From: Rhipidocladum racemiflorum | Lineage: Eukaryota; Streptophyta; Magnoliopsida; Poales; Poaceae | Reading direction: 5' to 3' | DNA length: 64,000 bases | Assembly: GCA_036346355.1 (NCBI GenBank) | Contig: CM070588.1 | Location: 19,639,914 to 19,703,913 of the forward strand | In this document: positions 43,712 to 57,284 of the stretch, piece after piece | Numbering within the stretch: the first letter of the stretch is position 1 | Layout of the letters: each line of letters begins with the position of its first letter | Made by a program: the position numbers and the translations under genes | The notes under the pieces: model-generated | The model's database searches: none | What the model saw: only the letters and a program-made list of their open reading frames with translations | What the model was told of the DNA's origin: nothing

Positions 43712-46700
43712 TGTAACACCCTGGCATTTAATATGCCTGAATGCTACCAAACATAAGCTAAACAACATCTAAACACCATAATTAAACATAAATTCCAGCA
43801 AAGGCGCACATGCTAAAAACCGAGATTTCGGCAGCATCTCCTTTGTTTTAACATGATTTGAAGGAACAACAACAGTTTAGCAATATATGGAATAGAAGAG
43901 ACAACTAAAAACAACAATGATTAACGACTTAGCAACAATATAAGTCTAGTTCCAAACATATGATGTCTCCAAGAGTCAAACGAACGAAAAGACTCTCATT
44001 TAGCAAAGCTAGACCTTAAAGCAATGATCATCACACGCAATTTATTCTCAACACTAATTGAATGAGTTTCTCAACACTAATTGAATGACTTGTGAAATCA
44101 AAGGAGTGAAACTACGTGTGGAAGTGTGTCTATTTCCCTTCCCCGCATGCCGGTCTCATGGTACCTAAAACAACAAGAAAACACAAGCGTGAGTTCGAAA
44201 CTCAGCAAGCATATTGCAATGGACAACAAGAACAATAACATGGCAATAATGTCTCACATCAGGTATATAATCTCATTCATGAACACATAACATTATCATC
44301 ATCACTATGTATGCAATGCAATGCTCATGTCTCCTTGGAAACTCATACCGGTATGGTTGAGTACACACCCGTCGGTGTGCACTGTAACGTCCCAAAATTT
44401 GCTTTTAATATATTTAGTGGGTTTTGGTATTATTTGTTTTTTTTTTGAAATTTATTTGGAACCCTCGCGAGTAATTCGGGTTCACATTTATTGAACTAAT
44501 CGAAGTAAATAAAGATCAGGCATTGTCGAATAAGCGTAAAATCTAAAATTTTCTTTTAAAATAAAGATAATGGGTAGATGAGGGTGTTCGCTTCAAATAT
44601 TTTTGAAAAATATGTTATATAACGTAAGTCGTTGATTTTATAAAAATCGGTACAGGTGTCTGATTCACTAAAAGATTTTTAACAAAATATCTACGCGACG
44701 AAAAATCGCGAAACCAACTTCGTTAGGTCCCAAATGTTCCCTAGTATCTTTGAGGATTTTTCCGAAATGTTTAGAACCTTCTTACTGCAATTTTTTTTCT
44801 AAACCTGATCCGAGAGCTTGTACGTATATATGTATGCGCGTATAAACGTTTTGCATGAAGACCATGCGTTCACGTATTGTTCTTTTTGGAGGGTAGTACG
44901 ATCCAGAGGAGACGTTTTGCATGGCAACTGAACGTGTAATACCGTAGTTTTGGATCCCAGTTCCTGCCACTTCATTTTTTTTTGCCTGCATGCAACGGTA
45001 ACGGAAGTGGTGAACTAGCCTGGGTGTTCCACCTGAATTAACGCTTGGACATTTTCACGTGTATGCTAGTGCCAGCCGTTTCCTTGCATGATTGAAGTAG
45101 TAACGTATGCATTCAGTCAGCCATTTCCAAAGCCTTCAATCCCATGCATGTAGCATCGTGATGGGAGCGTTTCCTTTTTCCATGCGTCTCAGTCCTTCTC
45201 TTTCCAACCTTTCCCATCTTAGCATCAAGGCTTGAACGTTCATCTATTCTCTACGCTGCCGCACCATCCCTCCAGACGAGTTCCTCATTCCAGTCATTTT
45301 CCTGCCTCTCCTACACCCCTCTACTGATTCTATCTCTTTTCCTTGCCATCGCTGTGGTCGCCGCTACCACTGCTGTGGTCATCGACGACACCGCCACTGT
45401 GGATGCCGCCACCATCTACGTCGACATCGCTGCCGTGTACGTGGTAGCCGTGGTCGCTGCGTACATTATCACCATCGGAGCTGCCGTCTTTGCCACCGCT
45501 GTGCGCCGCCTGTTGCCGCCGACTGTCTCTGGCCTCGCCTCCTCCTGCGTTGGCATCCGTTGCCGATTGGTATTATTATTTTTATCTTATCTTTCGCGCG
45601 CGTTTCGTTTCTATTTCTATCTCGCGTGGATAGATATATATACGTATATATATATATTTACTAAACGCTTGTGCTTGTAGATGTATTTGCTTAAACCGCA
45701 TGTTTAAATATATATATTTCTCTATTAGTGTGTATAGCTAGCCGAACCAGTACTCCGTGAGAAATTGCCTCGCACCGCACAGTACCATGCATAGATGGTA
45801 AAACTAAATAACTAGTTGTACATGTTTTCCCAAAACTTGCGGATTTTGTTATTTTCATTGCAAATTCGTCCTAAGTCCGACTCGCCTGCGACAAATTTTG
45901 TAAATTAGTAAATATTAATACCTTTCTACAGTATTTTTTTTGAAATTTTATAATTAAATTTATACTGTTAAATTATTTGCGGAAAGTCCAAACTTGCGAA
46001 TTTTGTAACTACTAAACTATACGTGTCAAAATGTCAAAATAAATTTTATAAATCTTAGAATATGCTAAACTAATTTTCTGGAAGTTTTCGCGAAATTACG
46101 CATTAATTTGATTTGCGGCATTTTCCGATTGTGTGTTTACCTTGTTGTTTGCTACACGTAGACGTTGATCTGAGCGGGAGTGTGGAAGTCGAAGACCAAG
46201 CTCAAGACTTAGATCAAGAGTATCAGCTATTTGAAGGCAAGTCGTGCTTTGACCATTTTGATCCTAGCATTTTAAATATATATTTCAATTTAAAGTATGC
46301 ATGTTATGTTGAGTAAAATAAATAATTTAATTTGGGTAATTAGTTAATCAACCTAATTGTTAACTCACCCTTGTTAATATTATTTGTATGTCATATGTTT
46401 CCTTGTTACCTTAAGTTGGGATTAAAATGTTGGATAATATGATTGTGCCAACACGGGAGGCTAGACCGTGACTAGATGCTTAGTGGTGCTTACGTGAACC
46501 TTGTTTCAAAATAAGCAAAATAATATTGACTAATGACAAGTGAGATGATTTTGGAATGTTAAGTGTGAACTTGTCACGGGAAGATGTGAAGTGTAGGTAC
46601 CTTTGTGGTTCTACATGGTAACTGAAGTTACTGTTGGCATGTGTTGCACAATAGTTGAACAAGGGTGGGGAAAAGATTTAGTCTGGGGCAAGTGGTATGG

Positions 46701-49414
46701 GGCTTTATGCCAGGTGGGCCTTTATGGCACAGATATTGAGAAACAGCCTTTGCGGCATTGGGATGAGCGATGTGAGATGTTTTGGGTCAGGATTGTGAGA
46801 TGGATGCCTTGCCCTGGACAGTTAAGGACTTAACCTTGCAAGCCTTTGAACTGGGCCTTTTGTACAACCACATGGCTGGTGTGGGACAGTCTTAGTCTAG
46901 TAGGATTCTGAAGTCTTACCTTTGATACCTAAGGGTGACAGTTACACTGGGGTAACTGTACGGGGGAGCGTACCGGAGCTACGGCTTGGTACCCTATCCA
47001 ACGGTGTTGTCGGTCCCATACTTCGCCTTGCTAAGGGAAGGGATGGTGTATGGCACAAACCGGAGAGGGTCATTGGTGTAGACAGAAGTTTCTGAAAAGC
47101 TTCGTTATGGTTAATCGCCTTTGTGGTGTGAGACTGTATCATGTGGGTAAAGTGTACAACCTCTGCAGAGTGTGTCAAAACTATTCGAATAGCCGAGTCC
47201 ACGGTACTGGACAAAGCTCGGGGATTACAGTCAAGGGGTAGATTTCCTAAAACAAAGTGTGGAATTGGGGGGCTTTGTGCCAATGAAGTTGACTAGGCTT
47301 TGTGCCAAACTGTTGAAAAGAGAATGACAATTATTTATGTAATATGGATTTACTGTTTCAATCTATTAGAGTTATTTAATCCAAGCAAAATGCTGTTTAG
47401 CGCAAAATAACCACTTAAGCCTTTCCTTTGGAATAAGCCATGCATATAGTATTAGAGTTGCACATCTGTGCATGACTTGCTGAGTATGTTGTATACTCAC
47501 CCCTTGCTTAAACAAAAACATCAGAAGATGAGTCTACCCCGGCTTGGGAGGAGGAGTACGCGGACGACCAGGAGAACTAAGGAGCGAACCACGTCAGATG
47601 CCTGTGGAGACTTGGGGCCCATCAAGACTTATTTATTCGCTGCTTATTTATGATTATTTACTTGTGTTTTTGAGTAAGCCCTGCGTGGCTGATTTATGTA
47701 AGGCAACCTTAAGGTCTTGAAACAGTTATTTCAATATATGAAGTACTTTATTTATATTTCCGTTGTGTATGGATGTGATGAACAACCCTGTATGCCTGTG
47801 TGTACTAGCGTGATCCTGGACTAGTACAGATTACACAGAGGGTCCGGGTTTGCATATTCGGGTCCCGACATGCACCCTCTCCTCCCTTCCATCCCGAAGA
47901 TGGAGGGTGCCTACTCCTCACTTCCAAACACCACGTGGATGGAATCACGATGTAGGACTTACTCAATGGCTCTCCGGATTAGTCATAACTTTCTCAACGA
48001 CCTTCCCCGGACTAGTTATGACTTTCTCACCGCCCGGGCCATGTAACATGCCATGTATGCAATTATGCCAACATCATATTTAACTCGTACATTAACACAT
48101 GGCACCATAACATAATAAATATGCTCATCATATCATTGGCAATCATTAAAGCATGGCAAGTGATCATATATGATGTAATCAATTTCATCTATTCTCAACA
48201 AGCAACCTACAAATCGCTATCCATTACAACACACTTGCCTCAACCACGGGCAACGGATTGGCAGGAAGTAGAAGGCACTCCCGGGGTCGCACCACCTGTA
48301 CATAGGCATCACACACTCACAATCATGTCCACAAAACAGTACGCAAACCCTCATCTATCCCGACATTGCCAACTACTCGCAAAACCTAAAAACAGAGGTT
48401 CTGTCTCGTCGGGACAGCAGCCTTCCAAAAGGCATTACTTGAGTTGTGGTACTCCGAATCAATTAAACGAGTACATCCACGTGTAGCTTAGGAAATTTCC
48501 CAACTTTTCCTAGTTATAGGGAAAGACTGATTCGGACACTCAAGTTGTTTAATCTACAAAATACCGTGATCTGTTCCAATCATGTCACAGATTTTAACAC
48601 GCTCGGTAAAACAGTCATAACTTTCAAATGGCTGATCGGAATTTAACGTTATTTATGTCCACGGAAATATAATTAAATTACCTACAACTTCATCAACATC
48701 CGTACGACCAGATTCCAAAACTAAATTGGCGAAAAACTGAACCCCAGGTCGACTGCTCATGTTGTCCCAAAACAGAAACATGGCAACATCTAGATCTAAA
48801 CCAATTTACTCATGTCCAGCACCACCAATCATTTTAAAATCATGATAAACACCTTTATAACAGTACCTAGCCCAACCCCAAGGAGTCCCATGGCCATACC
48901 TTCGCCCGACGACCGAAATCCCAACGAAACTCCTCCCGGATCGCTCCTCGCTCCAACGGATGGATCCACGAGGTGCAGGGGTGGGGAGGCCACCCTAGGG
49001 CAGCAAGGGGGTGGAGGAGAGGTGGTGTAGAGGTGGGGAGCAATGGGGGCAAGGGAGGGGGAGGCGCACGGCCAAGGGAGAGGGAGGGGCGGCTAGGCAA
49101 GGGAGGAGGAGAGGTGGGGCGCAAGCTAGGGCAGGGGTGGGCGCACAAAGGGACAGGGAAGCCCCCCTTTACCAGCCGTAAGCCTCTTTCCTAATCCTAA
49201 ATGGATTCCCACTCCATCCCACCAAATCCCACAACCCCCTCTTTTAGGCCCAAACTCCCCCGGGAAGGCCCAAAACCCCGGAAATGGCCCGGAAACGGCC
49301 CAGAAACGCTATTAACCTCCATACCCTATGGTTTTAACCTTAATTCCACATTTCATAAAGTTTTTAACCTCATCATGCTCAATAAATAAGGATATGACAC
49401 TCCGTGGTGTCACA
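43712..49414 (-). mobile_element. 3' LTR of A2 (split by LTR F)
   Basis: TGTAACACCCTGG to GGTGTCACA. Contains CATACCGGTATG (44344-44355), a CACACC-n4-GGTGTG stem (44364-44379) whose right edge overlaps the F target site, and the hairpin with one mismatch (48401-48417, CTGTCTCG arm). Confidence 0.92.
44383..47870 (+). mobile_element. Solo LTR F (B-related)
   Basis: 3488 bp from TGTAACGTCCCAAAATTTGC to TTCGGGTCCCGACA, flanked by the perfect duplication TGCAC (44378-44382 and 47871-47875). It has no interior. It is a diverged relative of family B sharing the gtgctttgaccat, gacttaaccttgcaagcctttga and ggattacagtcaagg phrases and the palindromes CTCTGCAGAG (47161-47170) and CTATTCGAATAG (47181-47192). 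An Ala/Val-rich frame at 45354-45680 is not supported as a gene. Confidence 0.93.
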
Positions 49415-49449
49415 TTCCTCCCCCCTTTAACAGGATTCGACCTCGAATC
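49415..49449 (-). promoter_or_regulatory. Polypurine tract and hairpin, A2
   Basis: Minus strand AAAGGGGGGAGGAA directly before the 3' LTR, preceded by the 7 bp stem GATTCGA-gg-TCGAATC (49434-49449), conserved with A1. Confidence 0.85.
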
Positions 49450-49501
49450 TAATTCGCACCCAAACGCAACCCAGCAAAGCAAAAGATAGCTAGGTCTCAC
49501 A

Positions 49502-52500
49502 TCACATACCTGAGACGAAAAGCTCGGGATACTTCTCGCGCATGCGAGACTACAGCTCCCAAATCGCTTCTCTCTTGGTCTGATGTGACCACAGGACCTT
49601 GACAAACTTAAGCGTCCTGTTCTTCATTACTCACTCCGAAGTCCCCAGAATTTCCACAGGACGGGACTCAAAGGTGAGGTCCTGCTCAAGCACTAGTGGT
49701 TCCAATGGAACCACCAATTCTGGATCATGCAAGTATTTCCTCAACATTGAGACATGGAACACATTATGCACGCCTTGCATAGACTCCGGTAGCTCCAGAC
49801 GATAGGCCAGCCTACCAACTCGGGCGATGACAGGAAATGGCCCAACAAACCTCGGACTGAGATTTCCTTTGGTGCCAAAACGCACTACACCCTTGGTGGG
49901 AGATACTCACAAGAGTACGCTATCACCCACCTCAAACTCCAAATCTCGCTGCCTCACATCAGCATAGCTTTTCTGTCTGCTCTGCGCTGCGAGAGGGTTC
50001 TGCCGTACCTCCGCCACGCGATCAATAGTCTGCTGAACCCAATCCGGTCCAAGAACAGCTCTCTCGCCCACGGCACCCCAACAAAGTGGCGATCTGCACT
50101 TCTGGCCATACAGTACCTCATAAGGAGCAGCCCGGATGCTGGAATGGTAGCTATTATTGTAAGCAAACTCTGCAAGAGGCAAATGATCTTCCCAGCTACC
50201 TTTCCAAGCCACACACAGGCCCTGAGTATGTCCTTCAAAGTCTGAATAGTACGCTCAAACTGTCCATCAGTCTGAGGGTGAAAAGCGGTACTAAGGCGAA
50301 GCTGCGTACCCAAAGCGCTCTGCAAGCTCTCCCAAAACTTGGAGACAAACTTCGCATCCCGATCAGAAATAATGGTCTTGGGTACACCATGCAGTCTCAC
50401 AATCTCCCGCACATAGATGGGAGCCAACTCGCTCGCTGAATTGGTAGTGCGGGTAGGAATGAAATGCGCAGACTTGCTGAGACGGTCCACCACAACCCAA
50501 ACAGCATCCTTCCCTCGTGGAGTACGAGGTAGGCCAACCACGAAATCCATGGAGATGTCATCCCATGGCCACACAGGAATCTCCAATGGTTGCAACAGAC
50601 CAGCGGGACGCTTATGCTCAGCCTTGATCTTCTGACAGATCCCACAAGATGCCACATACTTGGCAATATACACTCTCATCCTTTTCCACCAGAAATTATT
50701 TTTCAAGTCCTTGTACATCTTGGTCTCCCCAGGATGGACCGTGTACGGGGTGCGATGAGCCTCTTTCAGAATATCCTCTTTCACTTGGGATTTCTGAGGC
50801 ACGCACAGACGACCCTGAAACCTCAAAGCTCCCACATCATCAACGGTAAAGTCTCCAAACTTGCCATCCTCAAGGCGTTTCCTCACCTGCTGGAGCAACC
50901 GATCATGCTGCTGTGCCTCCCGCACACGCTCGGGAATCGCTGACTCAAGAATCAATTGAGTTTCAGCCTGCACGGTTCCCGCAAAGCGGTAGGAGACTCC
51001 CAAACGCTCAAAATCAGCAACAAGACAATCAACAACAGGGGGCATTGTCTTGCGACTGAGAGCGTCAGCCACCACATTTGCCTTACCCGGATGGTACTGG
51101 ATAGTGAGGTCATAGTCCTTTATCAACTCTAGCCACCTCCTCTGCCTCAAGTTCAAATCTTTCTAAGTAAAGATGTACTTGAGGCTCTTGTGATCAGTGA
51201 AGATATCACAAGACTCGCCATACAGGTAATGCCTCCATATCTTCAGTGCAAACACCAGAGCGGCTAACTCAAGATCATGAGTGGGATAGTTCTGCTCATT
51301 CTTTTTCAGTTGCCTCGATGTGTAAGCAATCACCTTGCCATCTTGCATGAGCACACAACCAAGTCCCAAACGAGAAGCATCAGAATAAACAGTAAAGCAC
51401 TTCCCCGGCTCGGGAAGGGTAAGAACAGGAGCAGTCACTAACTTCTCCTTGAAAGTGCAGAAACTGTGCTCACACTCTACAGTCCACTGAAATTTCATCC
51501 CCTTCTGAGTCAGCTGCGAAAGTGGCTTGGCAATGATAGAGAAATCCTGCACAAAACGCCGATAGTAGCCAGCTAACCCAAGGAAACTACGCACCTCTTT
51601 GACATTGGAAGGCCTCTTCCAATCCAAAACTGATGATACTTTGCTAGGATCTATAGATATGCCCTCTGGATTGATGATGTGGCCAAGAAAACCCACTTCT
51701 GAAATACAGAATTCACACTTTTTCAGCTTAGCAAAGAACTGATTCTCCCTCAAGGTGCTCAGCACAAGCCTCAAATGTCGCTCATGCTCCTCTTCTGATT
51801 TAGAGTAAACCAGAATGTCATCGATGAACACTACCACAAACTCATCAAGGTACTTGTGTAGCATACTGTTCATCGCCTCCATAAAGACAGCAGGAGTATT
51901 AGTTAGTCCAAAAGACATAACTTTAAATTCATAATGCCCATACCTAGTGGAGAAAGCAGTCTTCTCAATGTCCTGCTCCCTCACACGAATCTGATTATAC
52001 CCCAACTGAAGATCAATCTTGGAGAACACCTTTGCTCCCTTCAGTTGGTCAAACAGATCCTCAATGCGAGGCAAAGGATACTTGTTCTTGACTGTCACTT
52101 GATTAAGAGCACGATAATAAATGCACATGCGCCAACTTCCATCCTTCTTCGAGATGAAGAGAACGGGTGCTCCCCATGGCGAAACGCTCGCCGAATAAAG
52201 CCCTTGGCCAACAAATCCTCCAACTGGTTCTTCAACTCGTCTTGAAAAGGATGAGCCAAGCGGTATGGAGAGATAGAAATAGGTCGATGGACCGGAACAA
52301 GATCAATACGAAACTCCACATTCCTCACGGGAGGTAGACCAGGCAACTCATCAGGGAACACATCAACAAACTCCTTCACTACAGGAATCTCCTCAATGGA
52401 AACTGAAGAAGATGGCTTCTCAGACAAGGTCATAAGGAAACCAAACTGCCTCAAACGGCGACCAGAAAACAGACTAGCCAAAGCAAAGACGGAACTGGAA

Positions 52501-53246
52501 GGTAAACCACCCTGAAAGGTCAACTCTACCCCTAACGGGGCCTGCAAGGTAACCGTCCGCAAAAAGCAACAGATCTTGGCACGGTACTGATGCAACCAGT
52601 CCATGCCCAAAATGACATCAAAAGGAGCCAACTAGATCACCATAAGATTGGCAAAGAAAACCTCATCATCAATGGCAATGGTGCAACCCGGGCAAACCAA
52701 AGAGCTAGTAATCAAACCCTTAGGAGAACTGACTAACACAGACTCAGAAATCCGCTGAACTCCCAACTTAGCTCTACTAGCAAACTCAGACGACACAAAA
52801 GAATAGGATGCTCCGGAATCAAACAGAACAAAGGCATCAACGGAATCCACGAGCAGAGTACCTGAAACCACCTCTGGATGCCCGGCTGACTCGGCGGTCG
52901 GCAAAGCGTACACTCCTGGTGGCGTCGGGACAGTAGGAGCCCCGACTCCCGGCTGATGCCCCAACAGAGCTGGGCGCGGAGGAGAAGACGGCTGCGGGCA
53001 CCAGTAAGCCGCTGGTGGCACCCACGCAAATGGCGGCTGAGGAGCAGCAGCAGCCATCACGTGCACCGATCCTCTGGAAGACGCCGCTGGAGTGGGAGGA
53101 GAAGGCACCGTCTCCCACTTGATGATGCTACCGGGATACATCCGGCAGACTCGTCCCATGTGGCTAGGCTTGCCACAGTGGTTGCAACTCCCGGTCCAAC
53201 CACACTCTAAAGCACGGTGCTCACCACCGCACTTGAAACACAACAT
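49502..53246 (-). pseudogene. Pol of A2: zinc knuckles, PR, RT, RNase H, INT, chromodomain
   Basis: Reading leftwards there are two zinc knuckles (CFKCGGEHRALEC, CNHCGKPSHMGRVC), protease FDSGASYSF and FDVILGMDWL (TAG between, at 52632), and RT from about 52450 (FVDVFPDELPGLPP). A frameshift near 52180 follows, then RT continues (KIDLQLGYNQIRV, FVVVFIDDIL near 51820, FLGLAGYYRRF). RNase H has YSDASRLGLG and TDHKSLKYIF, with a TAG at 51163. Integrase has CGICQKI, MDFVVGLP, ISDRDAKF and HPQTDGQFERTIQ, giving the D, D, E set. A frameshift near 50215 leads to the GPFPVIARVG region, TGA at 49907 and 49631, and a chromodomain-like tail (KVLWSHQTKREAIWEL). Family proteins copy element RNA into DNA and insert it into chromatin. 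This copy is inactive. Confidence 0.9.
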
Positions 53247-53357
53247 GCCCTACCCAGGCACAGGATGAACAGCCGCTCGCGAGGAAGATGACTGCGGCGG
53301 CCTCATCTTAGCCCCTGAGGAGGAGCCCTGTCCCCCCTTGAACTTCTTGAAGGTGGG

Positions 53358-54266
53358 TCACTGAGAAGACCCACCTCCTCCACCAAAGGTCCTCTTCTGG
53401 CCCCCGCATGGGGCCGTAGGAACCCCTGAACCACCCGGGTTTTGCTTATCCCGGGAGAGCTCCAACTCGAGCTCCATGCCCTTCACCTGCTCCACCACGG
53501 AGCAGAAGTCACGAGGGACAGTCGCCCTCATGACAACTCTGAACTCCTGGTTGAGGCCTCTACGGAACCTCTTTGTCTTCTCCCGATCGTTTGCCCGCCA
53601 CAAATGCACGGCGCATTCACGCCGTTGAACTCCACCTCATACTGCCACCGACCTCTTTCCTCGGGAAAGAGTCGCCGAGTATGCTCCATCTGCTCAAGGA
53701 AAGACTGCAGGTAGAACTTGGCTCGAAGCGAGCCACAAAGTCCTCCTGTGTGATCGACCAAGATCGGGGGTTCTAGCAGCTAGAACCCCCTCCCACCAGA
53801 TATCAGCTTGGCCTTTCAGCTGAAAGGCCACAAAGCGAGCCCTCTGAACCGAGGTCAGCTCTAGGACCTCAAACTGCCTCTCCATGTACCGTAGCCAATC
53901 TGCGGATTGGATCGGCGTGCCCGCTCCGTCAAAAGTGTCAAGCCAGAGGGACATCCACTCCCGGAGACTCATCCTCGGCTCTGGCACAGCGGGGGCAACA
54001 ACTGGGGCCGCTGCAGGGGGAGGCACAACAGCAGGGGCTGCCCGCAACTGCTGGCGCAGCTCCTAAATCTCCCTCTGCAGAGCCTGAACTAAATCCTCAT
54101 TGGCGGCGGGTACCTCCGCCCCTGACTGTGCCGCTGAAAGCTCCTCCTGAGCTGGCCCATGAGCATTGAGCGAAGCGCTACCCTCAGCTACAGACTCAGC
54201 AACTCCCTGGGAACCTCGCCCTTGGCCGCCACGGCCACGGCGACCACGGCCTCTACCGCTCGGCAT
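53358..54266 (-). pseudogene. Gag of A2
   Basis: ATG at 54266 opens an Arg/Gly-rich start (MPSGRGRGRRGRGGQGRG), unlike the gag starts of B1 and D. A TAG at 54063 interrupts it. The gag domain follows (MSLREWMSLWLDTFDGAG, SADWLRYMERQFEVLEL, FQLKGQADIWWEG), then two compensating frameshifts between about 53780 and 53600, and a C-terminal segment with FRRGLNQEFRVVMRATVP and VEQVKGMELELEL. It reads on to the zinc knuckles of pol. There is no room for an upstream ORF between the primer site and this gag. Confidence 0.85.
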
Positions 54267-54592
54267 GGTTGCTACAAACAGACAACCATCCATTCACATA
54301 AATATAAGCACAACACCATATAATCAAGTACAATGATCAAACATCATCATAAGCGTAGTCTTCATCAAATAATTAAGTGCAATGCAATGATATACCAAAA
54401 CCTCATCCTACTGTGCAACCAAGTGTGTCAAATTTTAGATTAGTTATATCACTTTTGCAAGTTTTAATGTTGCTATCCTATAACAAAATTTTAGTTAAGA
54501 CCTAAGCCATGTTTCTAAGTTATTCCACATCAAATTTTAGTTATAACCTAAGATATGACACTAAAAATACATATTCCAAGGACCTACAGCCC

Positions 54593-54604
54593 GCTCTGAT
54601 ACCA
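54593..54604 (-). promoter_or_regulatory. Primer binding site, A2
   Basis: Minus strand TGGTATCAGAGC, 2 nt from the 5' LTR edge at 54607, the same spacing as in A1. Confidence 0.95.
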
Positions 54605-54606
54605 AC

Positions 54607-56824
54607 TGTAACACCCCGGCATTTAATATGCCTGAATGCTACCAAACATAAGCTAAACAACATCTAAACACCACAATTAAACATAAATTTCAGCAAAGGC
54701 GCACATGCTAAAAACCGAAATTTCGGTAGCATCTACTTTGTTTTAACATGATTTGAAGGAACAACAACAATTTAGATATGGAATAGAAGAGACAACTAAA
54801 AACAACAATGATTAACGACTTAGCAACAATATAAGTCTAGTTCCAAACATATGATGTCTCCAAGAGTCAAACGAACGAAAAGACTTCATTTAGCAAAGCT
54901 AAACCTTAAAGCAATGATCATCACACGCAATTTATTCTCAACACTAATTGAATGACTTTCTCAACACTAATTGAATGACTTGTGAAATCAAAGGAGTGAA
55001 GCTACGTGTGGAAGTGTGTCTATTTCCCTTCCCCGCATGCCGATCTCATGGTACCTAAAACAACAAGAAAACACAAGCATGAGTTCGAAACTCAGCAAGC
55101 ATATTGCAACGGACAACAAGAACAATAACATGGCAATAATGTTTCACATCAGGTATATCATCTCATTCATGAACACATAACATTATCATCATCACTATGT
55201 ATGCAATGCAATGCTCATGTCTCCTTGGAAACTCATACCGGTATGGTTGAGTACACACCCGTCGGTGTGCACCCTCTCCCCCCTTCCATCCCGAAGATGG
55301 AGGGTGCCTACTCCTCGCTTCCAAACACCACGTGGATGGAATCACGATGTAGGACTTACTCAATGGCTCTCCGGATTAGTCATAACTTTCTCACCGACCT
55401 TCCCCGGACTAGTTATGACTTTCTCACCGCCCGGGCCATGTAATATGCCATGTATGCAATTATGCCAACATCATATTTAACACGTACATCAACACATGGC
55501 ATCATAACATAATAAATATGCTCATCATATCAGTGGCAATCATTAAAGCATGGCAAGTGATCATATATCATGTAATCAATTTCATTTATTCTCAACAAGC
55601 AACCTACAAATCGCTATCCATTACAACACACTTGCCTCAACCACGGGCAACGGATTGGCGGGAAGTAGAAGGCACTCCCGGGGTTGCACCACCTGAACAT
55701 AGGCATCACACACTCACAATCATGTCCACAAAACAGTACGCAAACCCTCATCTACCCCGACATTGCCAACTACTCGCAAAACCTAAAAACAGAGGTTCCG
55801 TCCCGTCGGGACAGCAGCCTTCCAAAAGGCATAACTTGAGATCTGGGACTCCGAATCAATTAAACGAGTACATAATCATGTAGCTTAGGAAATTTACCAA
55901 CTTTTTCTAGTTATAGGGAAAGACTGATTCGGAATCTAAAGTTGTTTAATCTACAAAATACCGTGATCTGTTCCAATCACGTCACAGATTTTAACATGCT
56001 TGGTAAAGCAGTCATAACTTTCAAACGGCTGATTGGAATTTAACGTTCTTTATGTCCACGGAAAGATCATTAAATTACCTACAACTTCTTCAACATCCGT
56101 ACGACCATATTCCAAATCTAAATTGGCGAAAAACTGAACCCTAGGTCGACTGCTCATGCTATCCCAAAACAGAAACATGGCAACATCTAGATCTAATCCA
56201 ATCTACTCATGTCCAGCACCACCAATCGATCTAAAATTATGATAAACACCCTTAGAATAGTACCTATCCCAACCCCAAGGAGTCTCATCGCCATACCTTC
56301 GCCCGACGACCGAAATCCCAACGAAACTCTTCCCGGATCACTCCTCGCTCCTCGCTCCTCGCTCAAACGGATGGATCCACGAGGTGCAGGGGTGGGGAGG
56401 CCACCCTAGGGCGGCAAGGGGGTGTAGGAGAGGTGGTGGAGAGGTGGGGAGCAATGGGGGCAAGGGAAGGGGAGGCGCACGGCCAAGGGAGAGGGAGGGG
56501 CGGCTAGGCAAGGGAGGAGGAGAGGTGGGGCGCAAGCTAGGGCAGGGGTGGGCGCACAAAGGGGCAGGGAAGCCCCATTTACCAGCCCTAAGCCTCTTTC
56601 CTAATCCTAAATGGATTTCCACTCCATCCCAGCAAAGCCCACAACCCCCTCTTTTAGGCCCAAACTCCCCCGGGAAGGCCCAAAACCCCAGAAACGGCCC
56701 GGAAATGGCCCAGAAACGCTATTAACCTCCATACCCTATGGTTTTAACCTTAATTCCACATTTCATAAAGTTTTTAACCTCATCATTCTCAATAAATAAG
56801 GATACGACACTCCGTGGTGTCACA
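54607..56824 (-). mobile_element. 5' LTR of A2
   Basis: 2218 bp, TGTAACACCCCGG to GGTGTCACA. Contains CATACCGGTATG (55234-55245), CACACC-cgtc-GGTGTG (55254-55269) and the hairpin with one mismatch (55798-55814, CCGTCCCG arm). Confidence 0.93.
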
Positions 56825-56829
56825 CTCGT

Positions 56830-57284
56830 TCCACCCGTTTTATAGACGTGTGTAGGAAGATGGAACGGTTTGATACGAACAGCCGTCTCGCCGAACGAGG
56901 CAGCGCACCCTTCCGCCTCCACCGCAGCATAAATAAATGCGCAACACGGTGGCGCGAACCGAAGAGACTCGATGCAACTGAATCAGCAGGGTAACCCCCC
57001 GACCAGCTCTATGACCCACTCGGGGGCTACACCCACCGGGTGCGCTCGCGCGCACCCGGGCCAAGAAGACCAGCTGGGAACGCCCCGCACGCTCTCAGTT
57101 GGGCCTACATCAGTAGGGTAACCCCTCGACAGGCTCTCCGACCGACTCGAGGGCTCGGGGGCTACACCCACGGGGTGAGCTCGCGCGCACCCGGATGGAC
57201 CAACGGACGCCATCCGACCAGACGGCGTGGCAAGAAAACCCCCAACCGCCTCTGGTGCAACGCGCTCGGGGGCTTGGGGGCTAC
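56830..57284 (+). mobile_element. Element C interior, right piece, with tandem repeat
   Basis: Continues the sequence at 43711. Two copies of a repeat of about 130 bp start at gggtaacccc (about 56990 and 57117), each containing ctcgggggctacacccacc and gctcgcgcgcacccgg. The run ends in gggggcttgggggctac at 57284, a purine-rich primer-like run of the kind seen before 3' LTRs of Tat-like elements. No coding region. Confidence 0.5.

Larger units (their letters stand above)
43712..56824 (-). mobile_element. Complete Ty3/gypsy element A2 (family A, coding)
   Basis: Minus-strand element with a perfect target duplication CTCGT (43707-43711 and 56825-56829). Right to left: 5' LTR 54607-56824 (2218 bp), primer site 54593-54604, gag from 54266, pol to about 49502, polypurine tract 49415-49428 and 3' LTR 43712-49414. 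Removing nested LTR F from the 3' LTR leaves about 2.21 kb, matching the 5' LTR. All genes carry stops or frameshifts, so this copy is dead, but it shows what encoded the proteins for non-autonomous A1. Confidence 0.95.

Noticed and set aside
45354..45680. 108-codon Ala/Val-rich frame in LTR F
   Set aside because: It is a translation of gcc/gtc-rich low-complexity sequence, with no counterpart in other B-type LTRs.
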